From NCBI RefSeq assembly GCF_042186555.1, contig NC_133328.1:613906768-613970767 (forward strand): a stretch of 64,000 nt of DNA. Direction: 5' to 3'. A program made the position numbers and the translations under genes. Shown piece by piece: positions 31,811-43,374 of the stretch. The notes beneath the pieces were generated by a model that saw only the letters and a list, made by a program, of their open reading frames with translations, was not told the origin of the DNA and made no database searches. The stretch comes from Aquarana catesbeiana (taxonomy: Eukaryota; Chordata; Amphibia; Anura; Ranidae). Positions within the stretch are counted from its first letter, which is position 1, and every line of letters starts with the position of its first letter.

Positions 31811-32885
31811 TCTCTGTCTAAAAGTGATACGTCAGGGGTCTATTTAGACCCCTGATATCTCACCAAAGCTCCAAATGGGCTCCTAAAGACATTGAAAAAG
31901 AATAATAAAAACGAATATTATAAAAAATTAAAAAAAAAAAAATCTACTGCAACTGTCCTACTGACACAAATCTCTGACCTACTGACACCGTCCACTGCTC
32001 TACTGACTGACACCATCCACTGTCCTACTGACACCAACCACTGCTGTAAGTCCACTGTTTTACTGGCATCATCAACTTTTAATACATTTAAAAAAAAAAT
32101 TAGATTTATTTATAAGAGTGCATGTGTCTGTGTGTGTATATATGCTATATCAATCAAACAACAATAAAAATGTGCAAATACCTCACTTTGTGGATCAGTA
32201 TATTGCGCAATGACATCATTTAAAGCCCTGCGCTGATGCGTTTCGTTAACAGGATACGTGATTTCTTCCGGGGGGATCCTGCAAATCCCTCTCAGCATTG
32301 GTGACATTCAGACAATGCTTTGCATTTCCCGAATTAATACAATGCCTTCTCTGATTGGATGGGGTAGAGAGGTGGGGCTTTGACATCACACTCTCCACCT
32401 TGCCCAATCAGAGACTGCTTTGCATTCATTCAGAAAATGCAAAGCAAGCTCTGAATGGTGCCCGTGCCAAGCGGCTGCCCTACTGTGTTCACAATGCATC
32501 AGGGCAGCTGCTCGGCATGGGACCCAGGAGCAAGTGTAGTGGTGTCTACTTCTGTGATTTCTAGCTTCCAGGTGTATCGACCAGGCAAAGTATATACTGT
32601 ACATAGTTCCATTGGTCCAAGCTGGAAATTCAGCTTTAAAGGCACTCTTTTACCTTTTGGTTTGGTGCCTGTATGTTCTATTTCTTGAGCTACTTACAGG
32701 TTCATATGGAGGGAGGGCTATGTGTTTGAGAACTGCCTTACCAGAACCAATGAGCTTATCTGAAATCTTTCTTGCATTTTAACAAGCATAGGTATCCCAA
32801 TGCGTTTCTCTGAACCAATGGGAAATGTTCACGTCCACCCAGACCTGCAGCTTGGGCCCCCAAAAAAGGACACCCCGACACACAG
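31811..32885. other. gene-free stretch with palindromic MITE pieces
   Basis: 31960-32090 has repeated CTACTGACACC words. 32200-32240 has a CTGATGCGTTTCGTTAACA motif also hinted at near 50800. 32340-32560 (TCTGATTGGATGGGGTAGAG, TTGCCCAATCAGAGACTGC, GCTGCTCGGCATGGG) is inverted relative to 34600-34800. No gene is supported. Confidence 0.5.
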
Positions 32886-34505
32886 ACAGGGCTTCACAGA
32901 GAAAGGGAAGTCATTGTCTTTTTACACTTCTAAAGACTAGTAAAACATCCTCTGTACTGTAATGAGCTGAAGTAAAGATGCGTTGGATTCAACTTCTGTG
33001 TCTTATCGAAGAGTTAAAGAGGAAGTAAAGCCTGATGGGTTTACTTCCTCTTTGTTTCCCTGCAAAGGTAAAGCATAATGGGCTACTATGCATCTCATAG
33101 CAGCCCATTATGTGTCACTTACCTGACACAGTAACCTGCAATGTCACCGCTGTCCCCTCTTCCACGAAGCGTCCATCTTTCTTCCGGGTATCGCTGCTCC
33201 ATCGCTGTGACTGGCCAGAGCAGCAATGACGTCACTCCGGCGCATGACGCGCGGGAACCGTCAGTGAAGGCATAATCGCCTTCAGTAACGGCACACTCAG
33301 TGCGCCTGCGCCGTTGTCTATGGCACGCATGCGCCGTAGACATCGGTGCCCGTTTTTAGGAAAATATCTCCTTAACCGTGTAGGTTAATCACATCAGCCC
33401 CGGAAGAATTTACCCCCTTCCTGACCAGAGCACTTTTTGCGAATCGTCACTGCCTTTCTTTAACTGACAATTGCGCGGTCTTGCGACGTGGCTCCCAAAC
33501 AAAATTGACGTCCTTTTTTTCCCCACAAATTGAGCTTTCTTTTGGCGGTATTTGATCGCCTCTGCGTTTTTTTCTTTTTGCGCTATAAACAAAAAAATAG
33601 TGACAATTTTGAAAAAAACGCATCATTTTTTACTTTTTGCTATAATAAATATCCCCAAAAAATAATTAAAAAAACATTTTTTTTCCTCAGTTTAGGCCGA
33701 TATGTATTCTTCTACATATTTTTGGTTAAAAAAAATCGCAATAAGCGTTTATTGATTGGTTTGCGCAAAAGTTATAGCGTTTACAAAATAGGGGATAGTT
33801 TTATGGCATTTTTATTAATAATTTTATTTTTTACTAGTAATGGCGGCGATCAGCGATTTTTATTGTGACTGCGACATTATGGCGGACACATCGGACATTT
33901 TTGACACATATTTGGGACCATTGTCATTTTTTACAGCAATCAGTGCTCTAAAAATGCTCTGATTCCTGTGTAAATGACACTGGCAGTGAAGGGGTTAACC
34001 ACTAGGGGGCGGGGTGGGGTTAAGTCAGTACTAGGGAGGTGTTTTCTAATTGTAGGGGGGATGGACTGTGTGTGACACCTCACTGATCTCTGCTCCCGAT
34101 GACAGGGAGCAGAGATCAGTGACATTGTCACTAGGCAGAACAGGGAGATGCTTGTTTACATCAGCATCTCCCTGTTCGTCCTCTGCGTGAGGCGATCGCG
34201 GGCATCCCCGTGGCGATCGAGTCCGCGGGACCCACGACCCGACTCACGGAGCTCCCGGCGGCACGCACGCAATGGCACAGCGGGAAATTGAATGGGACTT
34301 ACAGGTACGCCCATTTGCCCAGCCGTGCCATTCTGCCAACGTACACCTACACCTTAATCTAGGCTTACCTGTAGGTTAAAGTGGTCTGTAAGGGTTTAAA
34401 ACCACTTTAAGCTGCCTCTGAATGGTGCCAATTCAGTAGGTGACCATACTGCCTGGTCAGACTGGTTCTAAAGAGGTATGTGAATGCATAAAGCATCATT
34501 TGAAA
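32886..34505. repeat. dispersed repeat interrupted at a TTAA
   Basis: The outer parts 32886-33017 and 34407-34505 align with the continuous 60,660-60,900 (ACACTTCTAAAGACT, TTGGATTCAA, GTGACCATACTGCCTGG, CATTTGAAACAGA). The intervening 1.4 kb is the insertion at 33014-34410. Confidence 0.85.
33014..34410. mobile_element. TTAA-type element with second one nested inside
   Basis: The left end TTAAAGAGGAAGTAAAGCC and the right end ACAGACC..AAAACCACTTTAA are bounded by TTAA (33014-33017 and 34407-34410). The paralogous empty site at 60,794-60,797 has a single TTAA. Inside, from 33386 (TTAATCACATCAGCCCCGGA) to about 34345, lies a second TTAA-type element related to 35013-35936 (CCCCTTCCTGAC, GACAATTGCGCGGTC, TTAGGCCGATATGTATTC). 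Confidence 0.85.
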
Positions 34506-35010
34506 CAGAGAAATTCGTCCAGCTTGTATGTACTGTATATATTCCATACCTGTGGGACTGCTGTGGAATTACTGTAGTAGTCACCACTACTTCAATGATC
34601 ACCCCTGCCTTCCAGGTCCCATGCCAAGAGGCTGGACTGCTGCATAAGAACCAGAGGCGGTAATTCTCTCGGCACGGGTGACATTCACTGAACGCCTTGC
34701 ATTTTTCTGAAAGAATGCAAGCTGTTCTCTGATTGGACAAGATAGAGAGGCAGGGCAGTAACGTCATGATCTTCTCCACCTAGTCCAATCAGAGGACAAG
34801 GTGGACCAGTGTAACTTTAAGCCCGATCTTCAGATGGGGGCGTTCATGGGGCCTGTAAGACAGAAATGAGTGGCAATTACTACACCAAATCTGCATTTCG
34901 GCAGTGGCCCCACAGGTATGGCATATGTATACTTACATCAGTCCAAGGTTCTAGGATGGTCCGAGGTGAACCAATGTAACTATAAAATAAAATCCATACC
35001 TGAAGTTCAG
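34506..35010. other. MITE remnants, no gene
   Basis: 34600-34800 is an inverted counterpart of 32340-32560 (AGCCTCTTGGCATGGG on the opposite strand, TGATTGGACAAGATAGAGAG). The rest is unassigned. Confidence 0.5.
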
Positions 35011-35012
35011 CT

Positions 35013-35936
35013 TTAACCACTTCACCCCCGGAAGGATTTACCCCCTTCCTGACGAGAGCACTTTTTTGCGATAAGGCACTGCGTCGCTTTAACTGACAAT
35101 TGCGCGGTCGTGCGACGCTGCACCCAAACAAAGTTGACGTACTTTTTTCCCCACAAATAGAGCTTTCTTTTGGTGGTATTTGATCACCTCTGCGGTTTTT
35201 ATTTTTTGCGCCATAAACAAAAACATTTTTTTTTTAAAAAGTAATATTTTTTACTTTTTGCTCTAATAAATATCCCCAAAAAATATATAAAAAAAAACAA
35301 ATTTTTTCCTCAGTTTAGGCCGATATGTATTCTTCTACATATTTTTGGTAAAAAAAAAAAAAATATCGCAATACACGTATATTGATTGGTTTGTGCAAAA
35401 GTTATAGCGTCTACAAAATAGGGGATAGATTTATGGGATTTTTATATAAAATTTTTTATTAGTAATGGCGGTGATCTGCTATTTTTATAGTGACTGCGAC
35501 ATTATGGCGGACATATCGGAAACTTTTGATACTATTTTGGGACCCTTGTCATTTATACAGCGATCAGTGCTATAAAAATGCACTGATTACTGTATAAATG
35601 ACACTGGCAGGGAAGGGGTTAAACACTAGGGGGCGATCAAGGGGTTAAGTGTGTCCTAGGGAGTGATTCTAACTGTGGGGGGGAGGGGCTACCTAGGACA
35701 TGACAGCGATCACTGCTCCCGATGACAGGGAGCAGTAGATCTCTGTCATGTCACTAGGCAGAACGGGGAAATGCCTTGTTTACATAGGCATCTCCCCGTT
35801 CTTCCGCTCCGTGACATGATCGTGGGACACCGGCGGACAATGCCGCGTCTTAAAGGGGACGTACTTGTACGCCCATTTGCACAGCCCTGACATTGTGCCA
35901 ACATATATCGTCCTGCACTGGTCGGCAAGCGGTTAA
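35013..35936. mobile_element. 924-bp TTAA-type MITE
   Basis: The ends TTAACCACTTCACCCCC and GGTCGGCAAGCGGTTAA carry TTAA on each side, and the first bases inside are inverted (CCACTT / AAGCGG). The interior matches 33400-34140, including CTCCCGATGACAGGGAGCAG, which is itself partly palindromic. Confidence 0.8.
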
Positions 35937-36670
35937 GCTATAAAAATGATGCGCTAAATGGAAGTTTTTACATAGAAGTGTGCAATGGTGGAGAGCAGGA
36001 AGATTGGGTATTTAAAGGGGGAAGAAAATCGTATTTATGTGTTCCTTTAAGGGAAGGAGCTTCTTTTTCTATTTCCCTCAAAGTGTCGAGGTGGAATAAG
36101 GCGACTCAATAAGAACGAAAGAGGAAGAAGGGGAACTTTGAAGTTCAAAGCGGTGAAGCCGTTTGCACAGCATATGGTGCTACGTTCAGGATCTAAAGCA
36201 GATTGCCACACAGCCTCATCTAACGGAAAGGAAACTTCAGCTGATCTCCAGGTGATTGATGGCGTATGTTTACGTATTGTCCTCGGCGCCCTGTCCGGGC
36301 CCAGCTCGGCAATATTGCCAAAGTGATTTTATGAAATATCTAATGGTTGTTTATACCGGGGCTTGGCTAAGAGCGCAAAGAGCGAACATATGGAGTAGAA
36401 TCACGAGCACATAAAAAGCATGTAGACACGGCCGTCATGAAGGCTTTGAAATGGGCCAGATGTGGCCGCTCGCTATTTGTGATCTGAAATATAGAAGCCA
36501 GCATTTCCACCATCTGCAGATCTCTCGGGTGAATTTTTAAGACCAAATTTAGAACGCCTTCCATTGAAAATCAAATAATGACACAAAATGTAAAGCTGAA
36601 CTCCAGTAACAGTTAAATAAACACTTCTACAGAAGAGCTGCAAAGGATTTGTATTTCTGCCCATCCATTT
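35937..36670. other. low-repeat stretch, no gene called
   Basis: 36060-36560 shows no MITE end, tandem array or LINE motif and has a composition unlike its neighbours. Two short open frames (36138-36326 plus and 36564-36367 minus) have no recognisable family. It is the best candidate in the window for unique, possibly conserved non-coding sequence. From 36590 (AAAGCTGAACTCCAGTAACAG) dispersed-repeat sequence resumes. Confidence 0.45.
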
Positions 36671-36674
36671 CTGA

Positions 36675-37712
36675 TGTAGCACCTACTAGCTAGTGTGATA
36701 GTTTAAGTAGGTTAGCTGTTAGAGTGGGCAAATTGGCTTGGCTCAGAGCCAGGCCTGGGTTGAATCTGGGTCAGGGTTTGGTGACTCAGGGAGGCTGAAT
36801 GACTCATTCTGACAGCTTTTCTGGTGCCTCCTCCTGCTTTCTGAAACCTTGGAGAAGGTTCTAGATGTAGTGGGTGGAACCTAGGAGGAGCTGTTTGGCA
36901 TATTTATGAGGACCCTGGCCATTCCCCAGCAAAAAGGGTTGGCAGGGGGCAGCTCACCTCTTAAATAGACATGAGTCATGCCAGCAGGGGAGGTCGGGTG
37001 GAAGATGGAGATGGAATGCTGAGGAGGCTGTCAGTGGCCCTTGAGGGTGCCCCCTAGTCGGGGGGTGGGGGGGGGGGCTGGGTGCTGGATGATTCCCCCT
37101 ACAACAAATGGAGGAAGCCCTTCCTGGAGGCACAGGAGCAAGTGAGATGGCAGCAGGAGCAGGTCAGCATGTCCGGGAGGGCTGGTTAGTATCAGTTAGT
37201 ATCAGGTGAACCAGCTGGGTGGGCTGGTGAGTATCAGTCTGGAGGACTGTAGAGAGAAGTTAGTCTGGAGGGCTAGTGAAAGGGGTAGCTGCAGCCAGGG
37301 TGGTTGGCAGTGCCTGAAGAGGTGGTGCCGAGATCAGTGACCACAGAGAGGAAGTTCTGGGAAAGTGTGAGCTGTGTCACCCTATCTTCAAGTATAGGGG
37401 CTGCGAGTCCCTGCCTGTAATGGGCCTCTGCTACCAAATTGCAACAGGGTGACATAGGTAGGTTCTGCAAGCAAGTGTGTGCTGAAGGAAGAAGAGGAGT
37501 GTATAAAGAGACCGTATATAGGAAGAGTTGTCCCTGAAGTTTGTTTGAATTCAAATAGGCATCCCATAATCTCCCATTCCTATCCAAGTTATATCCCTCA
37601 ATAAACAAAAATGGACTGTTCTCTGACTCTGGACTGACTGTGGAAATTCGGTGTGCCTGGCTGTGCGGGGTGGGGGATCTCAGTATACTTGCAGCTCCTT
37701 AGGTGTGCTACA
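36675..37712 (+). mobile_element. solo LTR (1038 bp), 4-bp CTGA duplication
   Basis: It begins TGTAGCACCTACTAGC and ends AGGTGTGCTACA. CTGA flanks both sides (36671-36674 and 37713-37716). TATAAA at 37502-37507 and AATAAA at 37600-37605 are spaced like an LTR promoter and poly(A) signal, giving a plus orientation. 37180-37260 has short repeats of GGGCTGGTGAGTATCAGTCT. A 4-bp duplication and this length suit Ty3/gypsy. There is no internal region. Confidence 0.8.
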
Positions 37713-38325
37713 CTGAGATTTACACAGCACCTGACCTGGCTTTTCTCTGCTGCAGTTAAGCAACAAAGCGTGGATCTCTCTCTTTGCCTCCACCCTGTGA
37801 TTGGATAGAAAGCTAGTAGTGATGAAGTCAACTCTATGCTCTCTCCTCCTGTCCAATGGTACCTCATTGTGGTGCCCCCCCCCCCCCCAGCCTGAGCATG
37901 GCTTTATAGGGGATTACAAAAGGCATACATCTAAAGCCCACATTTATACACAAACACACACACACACTGCTCGAGGTAATGTCTACATTCAAGGCCTGCA
38001 AAGGCAAACTAAGATGCCACCTGGCAGAGTTGGGCGGCACAGTGCCCAGACTGTCCATACCAGACACTCAGTCTTCAGCACATATTATGCCCCCAGGCTG
38101 TACAGCATCTTTTGCTGTTACATTGCAGGCGGCCGCCTGCATCAAAACAACCAATGGCACTGTGCAGCCCAACACCTTTGTCCCAACAAATGATGATGCT
38201 GTGCAGCCTTTTTGCAGCCCCTGCTGCACAGGCTCCTTTTTTGCTAGGATGCAGGTGGCTTTGTGGTCAGACTGTCCATACCACACACCCCATCTACAGC
38301 ACATGTTCAGCCCCCAGGGCTGCTG

Positions 38326-38356
<31 letters not shown>

Positions 38357-38359
38357 TTG
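37713..38359. repeat. gene-free; partial 220-bp duplication
   Basis: GACTGTCCATACCAGACAC (38050) and GACTGTCCATACCACACAC (38271) head two similar blocks, each followed by CAGCACAT and GCCCCCAGG. A (CA)n tract is at 37950-37969 and a C run at 37876-37889. Overlapping frames on both strands are not supported. A poly(A) run of about 24 lies at 38330-38353. Confidence 0.6.
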
Positions 38360-39192
38360 GCGGCAAAAAAAAAAAATTGTGAAAAAAACAGCGTGGGGTC
38401 CCCCCAGGTCCATACCAGGCCCTTGGGTCTAGTATGGATTTGGAGGGGACCCCCTACCCCCCAATGCCATTTTTCATTTTTTTTTTGTAAATGGCATGGG
38501 GTCCCCCCCAATATCCATATCAGACCCTTATCTGAGCATGCAGCCCGGCAGGTCAGGAAAGGGAGGGGACGAGCGAGCGCCGCCCTCCCCCCTCCGGAAC
38601 CAGACTGCATGCCCTCAACATGGGTGGGTGGGTGCTTTGTGCCCCCCACCCCCAAGCACCTTGCCCCCGTGTCTATAGGGACAAGGGCCTCTTCCTGACA
38701 ACCCTGGCTGGTGGTTGTTGGGGTCAGCGGGGGGGGCTTATCAGAATCCAGAAGCCCCCTTTAACAAGGGGGCCCCCAGATCCTGGCCTCCCCCCATGTG
38801 AATGAGTATGGGGTACATTGTACCCCTACCCATTCACCAAAAAAAAAAAGTAGTGTAGTGTGACAAAAGACAATAGACAGTTTTTGACAAGTCCTTTATT
38901 AAAAATGTCTTCTTCTTTCTTCTTCTTTCCCGCTTCTTCCTCCTCCGGGCTTCTCCTTCTCCCGCTTCTTCTTCCTCCGGGCTTCTCCTTCCCCCTCTGA
39001 CAGCTGATGACTCATCGGTTGTTAAGGATACAGCGACCGGCTTCCCGGCCCCTCCTTAGCAACCAGCTATATACAGTGTAAAAAAAAAGCAAATCGCAGT
39101 AAAAACGCGGTTAAAAAACGTTGAAAGTACAGCAAAAAGCACTGCAGAAACACTCAAAAGCGACATGCGTAGATGCGAATCGTGCCCCATCC
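38360..39192. mobile_element. long MITE fragment, ATGCG..GAATCGTGCC end
   Basis: The right end GCACTGCAGAAACACTCAAA and AGCGACATGCGTAGATGCGAATCG matches the right end of the 54081-54523 element. The interior block CCATACCAGGCCCTTGGGTC matches 4760-4790. It is a decayed member of the TTCACAC MITE group with a C/T-rich CTTCTTC region at 38900-38990. Confidence 0.6.
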
Positions 39193-39250
39193 CTGCAATA
39201 AACCATTGCAGCCAGGGCAGCTGTCCCTCCTGCTCACCCCTTGTCTCCGC
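39185..39250. mobile_element. fragment of the 25727 hAT family
   Basis: CATCCCTGCAATAAACCATTGC and AGGGCAGCTGTCCCTCCTGC match the right part of 25727-25873 almost perfectly; the left part is missing. Confidence 0.85.
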
Positions 39251-39530
39251 CCAGCTGGGTATGGACATCCTCCAGCCAGGAAAAGAAGCGGGGCTCTGTC
39301 TGACTTGCTGAAACTTCAAATGCACATGTTGAGAAGCTCACAGTGTGCAGTGAAAATCTGAGTCATTTCAGTAAATGAGAGAAATCTGTACAAATGTGCA
39401 AGACTGACGGTAAAGGCTTTAGAGATGCAGAAAGACATGAATTGCAGTAGCATTTCCACAGACAGAAAATCTCACGAACATCAGTCATGTAACAGATACC
39501 AAGCAATGCAAATGTCATTAGTATTATGAA

Positions 39531-39893
39531 CATACCTCCCAACTTTTTGAGATGGGAGCGAGGGACACCTATTAGAAAGTGTATGTAGGCATAGGACACA
39601 CCCCCTGCCACGCCCCCTTAAAGGAGAATTATACAAAAAAATGTTAGTTAAACCTACAAGTGCTTTTTTTACCACTACTATTCCTTTATATTGGCTTTTG
39701 AAGTTTACAAATGCAGCAATTTAGTACTGGGAAACACTTTTTGAAAGATAAAAAGTGCATTTTAAATACAACTATATGGATCAGACCAAAATGAGGGACA
39801 AATGAGGAGGAATGAGGGACAGAGGGACACTGCTCCAAATCAGGGACAGTCCCTCGAAATCAGGGACAGTCCCTCGAAATCAGGGCAGGTATG
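39531..39893. mobile_element. 363-bp element, CATACCT ends, 7-bp duplication
   Basis: It begins CATACCTCCCAACTTTTTGAG and ends GCAGGTATG, with TTATGAA on both sides (39524-39530 and 39894-39900). AATCAGGGACAGTCCCTCG is tandemly duplicated near the right end. No coding capacity. Confidence 0.75.
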
Positions 39894-39900
39894 TTATGAA

Positions 39901-40633
39901 TGTGAGAATCTCAGACACAAGAAACAAGCTTGACAGAAGAGCGGCCCTGGAAGAAGTGTCAAAGCGGCACATGTGAAGCTACTCAGGATTCAAACAGGAA
40001 AGGGAGTAGAAAGAGGAAATCCCAGGAACAGCCGGGAAGAGGGTCTGATAGGTAACGGCGCAGGCCATCCGATACTCCCACTCGCTCACCGATGATTACG
40101 CAACACGCGCTCATCAAGACAAGAATGCATTTCCTGCACCGCTGTTTGCAATTAAACTTAAGAGGATTATCATTCCTCAGAAGAGGTGTCAATTCCCAAT
40201 ACAGCACTTAAAACATTGTTTGTCTCAAAGTTTCAGTGTTCCCAAAAACTATCATCATTATTACTTCCTAAATCAACTCCATTGTTTTGGTGCTATAAAT
40301 AGATCTATTAATAATACTAAATGAATTACTCCTGGAAATGCGGAGGCTATGTAGGAAATCTGTGGCCATGACACTTTTTTATGGTCTTACATTGGCGCTG
40401 TCATTCCTTGCCCAGGCCAATTTTCAGCTTTCAGCGCTGTCACTCTTTGAATGTCAATTGCGCGGTCATCGTGTGTAACAGACAATTAGCGTCACCTACC
40501 TAAAGTGTTATGTGCTATAAATAAACTATAAAGTATACTAATTAGTACTCCGCAGCTGCTGTACACTTTCAGTGAATTTACCTCACCATACAACATATAA
40601 AAAAATTAAATGACAAATATAAGTGCAGCGCTA
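39901..40633. other. gene-free stretch, partly low-repeat
   Basis: 40230-40390 shows no repeat signature. 40400-40480 has GCGCTGTCA words and CAATTGCGCGGTCAT, a motif shared with the TTAA-type elements at 33 and 35 kb. Confidence 0.4.
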
Positions 40634-41772
40634 TTAACCACTTAAGGACCGCTGTAGGACGATATATGTCCTAACTTTGAAGCGTAATATTGTTGTTATG
40701 GCAGCAGCTAGCTGCCATAACCCCGGTATCCTCTACTTCCGCCGGCATTCCGCTTTCTGATAAGAGTGGTCTCTGCAGTGGATTCGCCACGAGATCACTT
40801 TTATCAGCAGGGGGAGAGGGGCTCCCTCTTCAGCCGCGCTCCGGTGCCCTCCGCCGCTTACCGGAGCCGTCGGCAGCGGCGGAGGGGATCGGGTCCTTCT
40901 GCTGGCTGGGTATGGAGATAAGCGAGGGGAAGATGGCTCCCACCCGTCTTCATAACAATGCAGGGTGGGAGCAACATCAAAACGTCACTTCTGCCCATAG
41001 CTCTTAAAGGGCCATTTTTTTTATTGCATTTAGTGTAAATATGAGATCTGAGGTCTTTTTGACCCCAGATCTTATATTTAAGAGGTCCTGTCATGCTTTT
41101 TTCTTTTACAAGGGATGTTTACATTCCTTGTAATAGGAATAAAAGTGAAAAAAACAGTGTAAAAATAAAAAATAAAAGGTAAAATAAATAAGAAACAAAA
41201 AAAAATGTTTTTAAACACGCCCCATCGCGCCGAGCTCGTGTGCAGAAGCGAACGCATACGTGAGTAGCGCCCGCATATGAAAACGGTGTTCAAACCACAC
41301 ATCGCCGTGATCGGTAGAGCAAGAGCAATAATTCTAGCTTTGGACCTCCTCTGTAACTCAAAACCTGCAACCTGTAGAATTTTTTAAACGTCGCCTATGG
41401 AGATTTTTCATTGGTAAAAGTTTGTCGCTATTCCACGAGCGGGCGCAATTTTTGAAGCGTGACATGTTGGGTATCAATTTACTCGGCGTAACATTATCTT
41501 TTCACAATATAAAAAAAATTGGGCTAACTTTACTGATGTCTTATTTTTTAATTCAAAAAAGTGTATTTTTATTCCAAAAAAAGTGCGCTTGTAAGACCGC
41601 TGCACAAATACGGTGGGACAGAAAGTATTGCAACGACCGCCATTTTATTCTCTAAGGTGTTAGAAAAAAAATGTATAATGTTTGGGGGTTCTAAGTAATT
41701 TTCTAGCAAAAAAAAAACTGATTTTAACTTGTAAACAACAAATCTCAAAAAGAGGCTCGGTCCTTAAGTGGT
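40634..41772. mobile_element. 1139-bp TTAA-type MITE
   Basis: The ends TTAACCACTTAAGGACC and GGTCCTTAAGTGGT are perfect inverted repeats over 14 bp. TTAA precedes the left end, while CATG follows the right, so the right duplication has decayed. The interior (AGCAATAATTCTAGC, GACATGTTGGGTATC) resembles 29880-30000. Confidence 0.85.
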
Positions 41773-42510
41773 CATGTGAAACATGTGAAATATCCAGTGA
41801 TATCAAATTATATTCAACAAAATAAATCTATATAATAATGTGTTAAATTAAAGATCATATGCTGAAACTTTTCTGCGTTGAATTATTGTGACTTCTCAAT
41901 TTATACATCATCCACCGCTGTGCATATCGTGTCTTCAGCAGATTCTCTGCACACCTTCACCAGCCGTTATACCTGATCACCTCATACATGAGTCAGAAAG
42001 ACTCAAAACAATTTCTTTCTTTCTTTCGGCTATGGTCTCATCTCTTCCACATCCAGCCAGCTACTCTGTATCCACTTTCCAATCAGTAGACTCCCAGGGG
42101 GATCCCAAGAAAGTTCTCTCTCCACACCAGCGTTATTACTCGGTATTCCTGATAGGATATGGCTCCACATTCCTGCAACAATAAATAGAGGATACATAGT
42201 GCTCTCTGTTTGCAACATTTATTAAAATGCCCCAATTAAAAAAACACTTACAAGATATTCAGTTAAACCAGCTCTGTATAGTCCTGCTCACCAGGCTTGG
42301 CTCCTCCCCTCTACATGCGTATCGCCCCCTGATTGGGCTTTTTCAATAGATCTTCCATCCTTCATTTTATTTTTATTGTGCGGTCATGCAACACTGTACC
42401 CATATGACATTTTTATCATTTTTTTCACACAATTAGAGCGTTGTTTTGGTAGTATTTAATCACCACTGGGTTTTTTATCGTTTGCTAGACAAACAAATAA
42501 AAACCAAAAA

Positions 42511-42544
<34 letters not shown>

Positions 42545-42590
42545 TTATTATAGTTTGATATAAAATTTAGCAAACAGGTAATTTTTCTCC
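41773..42590. repeat. gene-free; dispersed repeat and long A run
   Basis: 42345-42510 (TTGTGCGGTCATGCAACACTG, TTTTGGTAGTATTTAATCACC) is a decayed match to 33470-33590. A pure A run lies at about 42513-42542. No gene is supported. Confidence 0.6.
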
Positions 42591-42935
42591 TTCACTGATG
42601 TGCACTGATGAGGTGACACTGATGGGCACTGATAGGCTGCACTGATGAGTCCACACTGGTGGGCACTTTTGAGGAGGAACTGATGAGACTGCACTGATAG
42701 GTGGCACTGATGGCCATGGACAGACAGCACAGATGGGCACTGATAGGCATCACTGATAGGTGGCACTGATGGGCACTGCAAGCGACACTGATAGGCAGCA
42801 CTGATGGACACTGGTATGCGGCACTGATAGGTGACATTTATGAGGAGGCACTGATAGGCACTGGTTGGCAGCACTAATGGACACTGATAGGCAGCACTTG
42901 TGGGCACAGATTGGCAGCACTGATGGGCACTGTTC
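42591..42935. repeat. GCACTGAT(G/A)GG tandem repeat
   Basis: Irregular 14-28-bp units of GGCACTGATAGG, GGCACTGATGGG and GCAGCACTGATG. The same motif is at 63730-63895 inside another TTAA-type element, so it is a carried minisatellite rather than an independent array. Confidence 0.85.
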
Positions 42936-43374
42936 ATCACAGGGGCGGATCGGGGGGGGGGCAACGGGGCAATTGCCGCCTCCGAGAATGAGCCGGTGGG
43001 TAGATCCGCGGGTGACAGAGCCGGCGGGCGGCTCCGTTGGTAAGAGAGCCGGCAGGCGGCTCCGCAGGAGAGAGACAGTGGGCTGACCCGGCGGCTCAGT
43101 TGGTGAGAGTGCGGATGAGCAGCTGTGCGGCTCGATGTGTGAGCGCACTGCTGGCCAATCAGGGAGCCGGCGGGCGGGGGAGCAGAGAGATGACATCATC
43201 TCTCACCGCCCGGCGCCCGCCCTGCATCCCTGCAGTTCCCCCCTCACTGTGCAGGCAGCGACGGCAACAGAGAGAATACATCATCTCTCTGCTGCCTGAC
43301 TGGTATTCTGCTGCCTGACTCTGGGACACAAGAGACCACCTTAGCAGGAAAGTGACAGAGCAAGTGACTGTCAA

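Noticed and set aside
32886..33017. Coding similarity between 32.9 kb and 60.7 kb
   Set aside because: The conserved stretch has stops in all frames at one or other copy; it is a dispersed repeat, useful only as an empty-site control.
38068..38698. 195-codon minus and 113-codon plus frames
   Set aside because: They cross a long A run and MITE interior; the peptide changes character at each repeat boundary.
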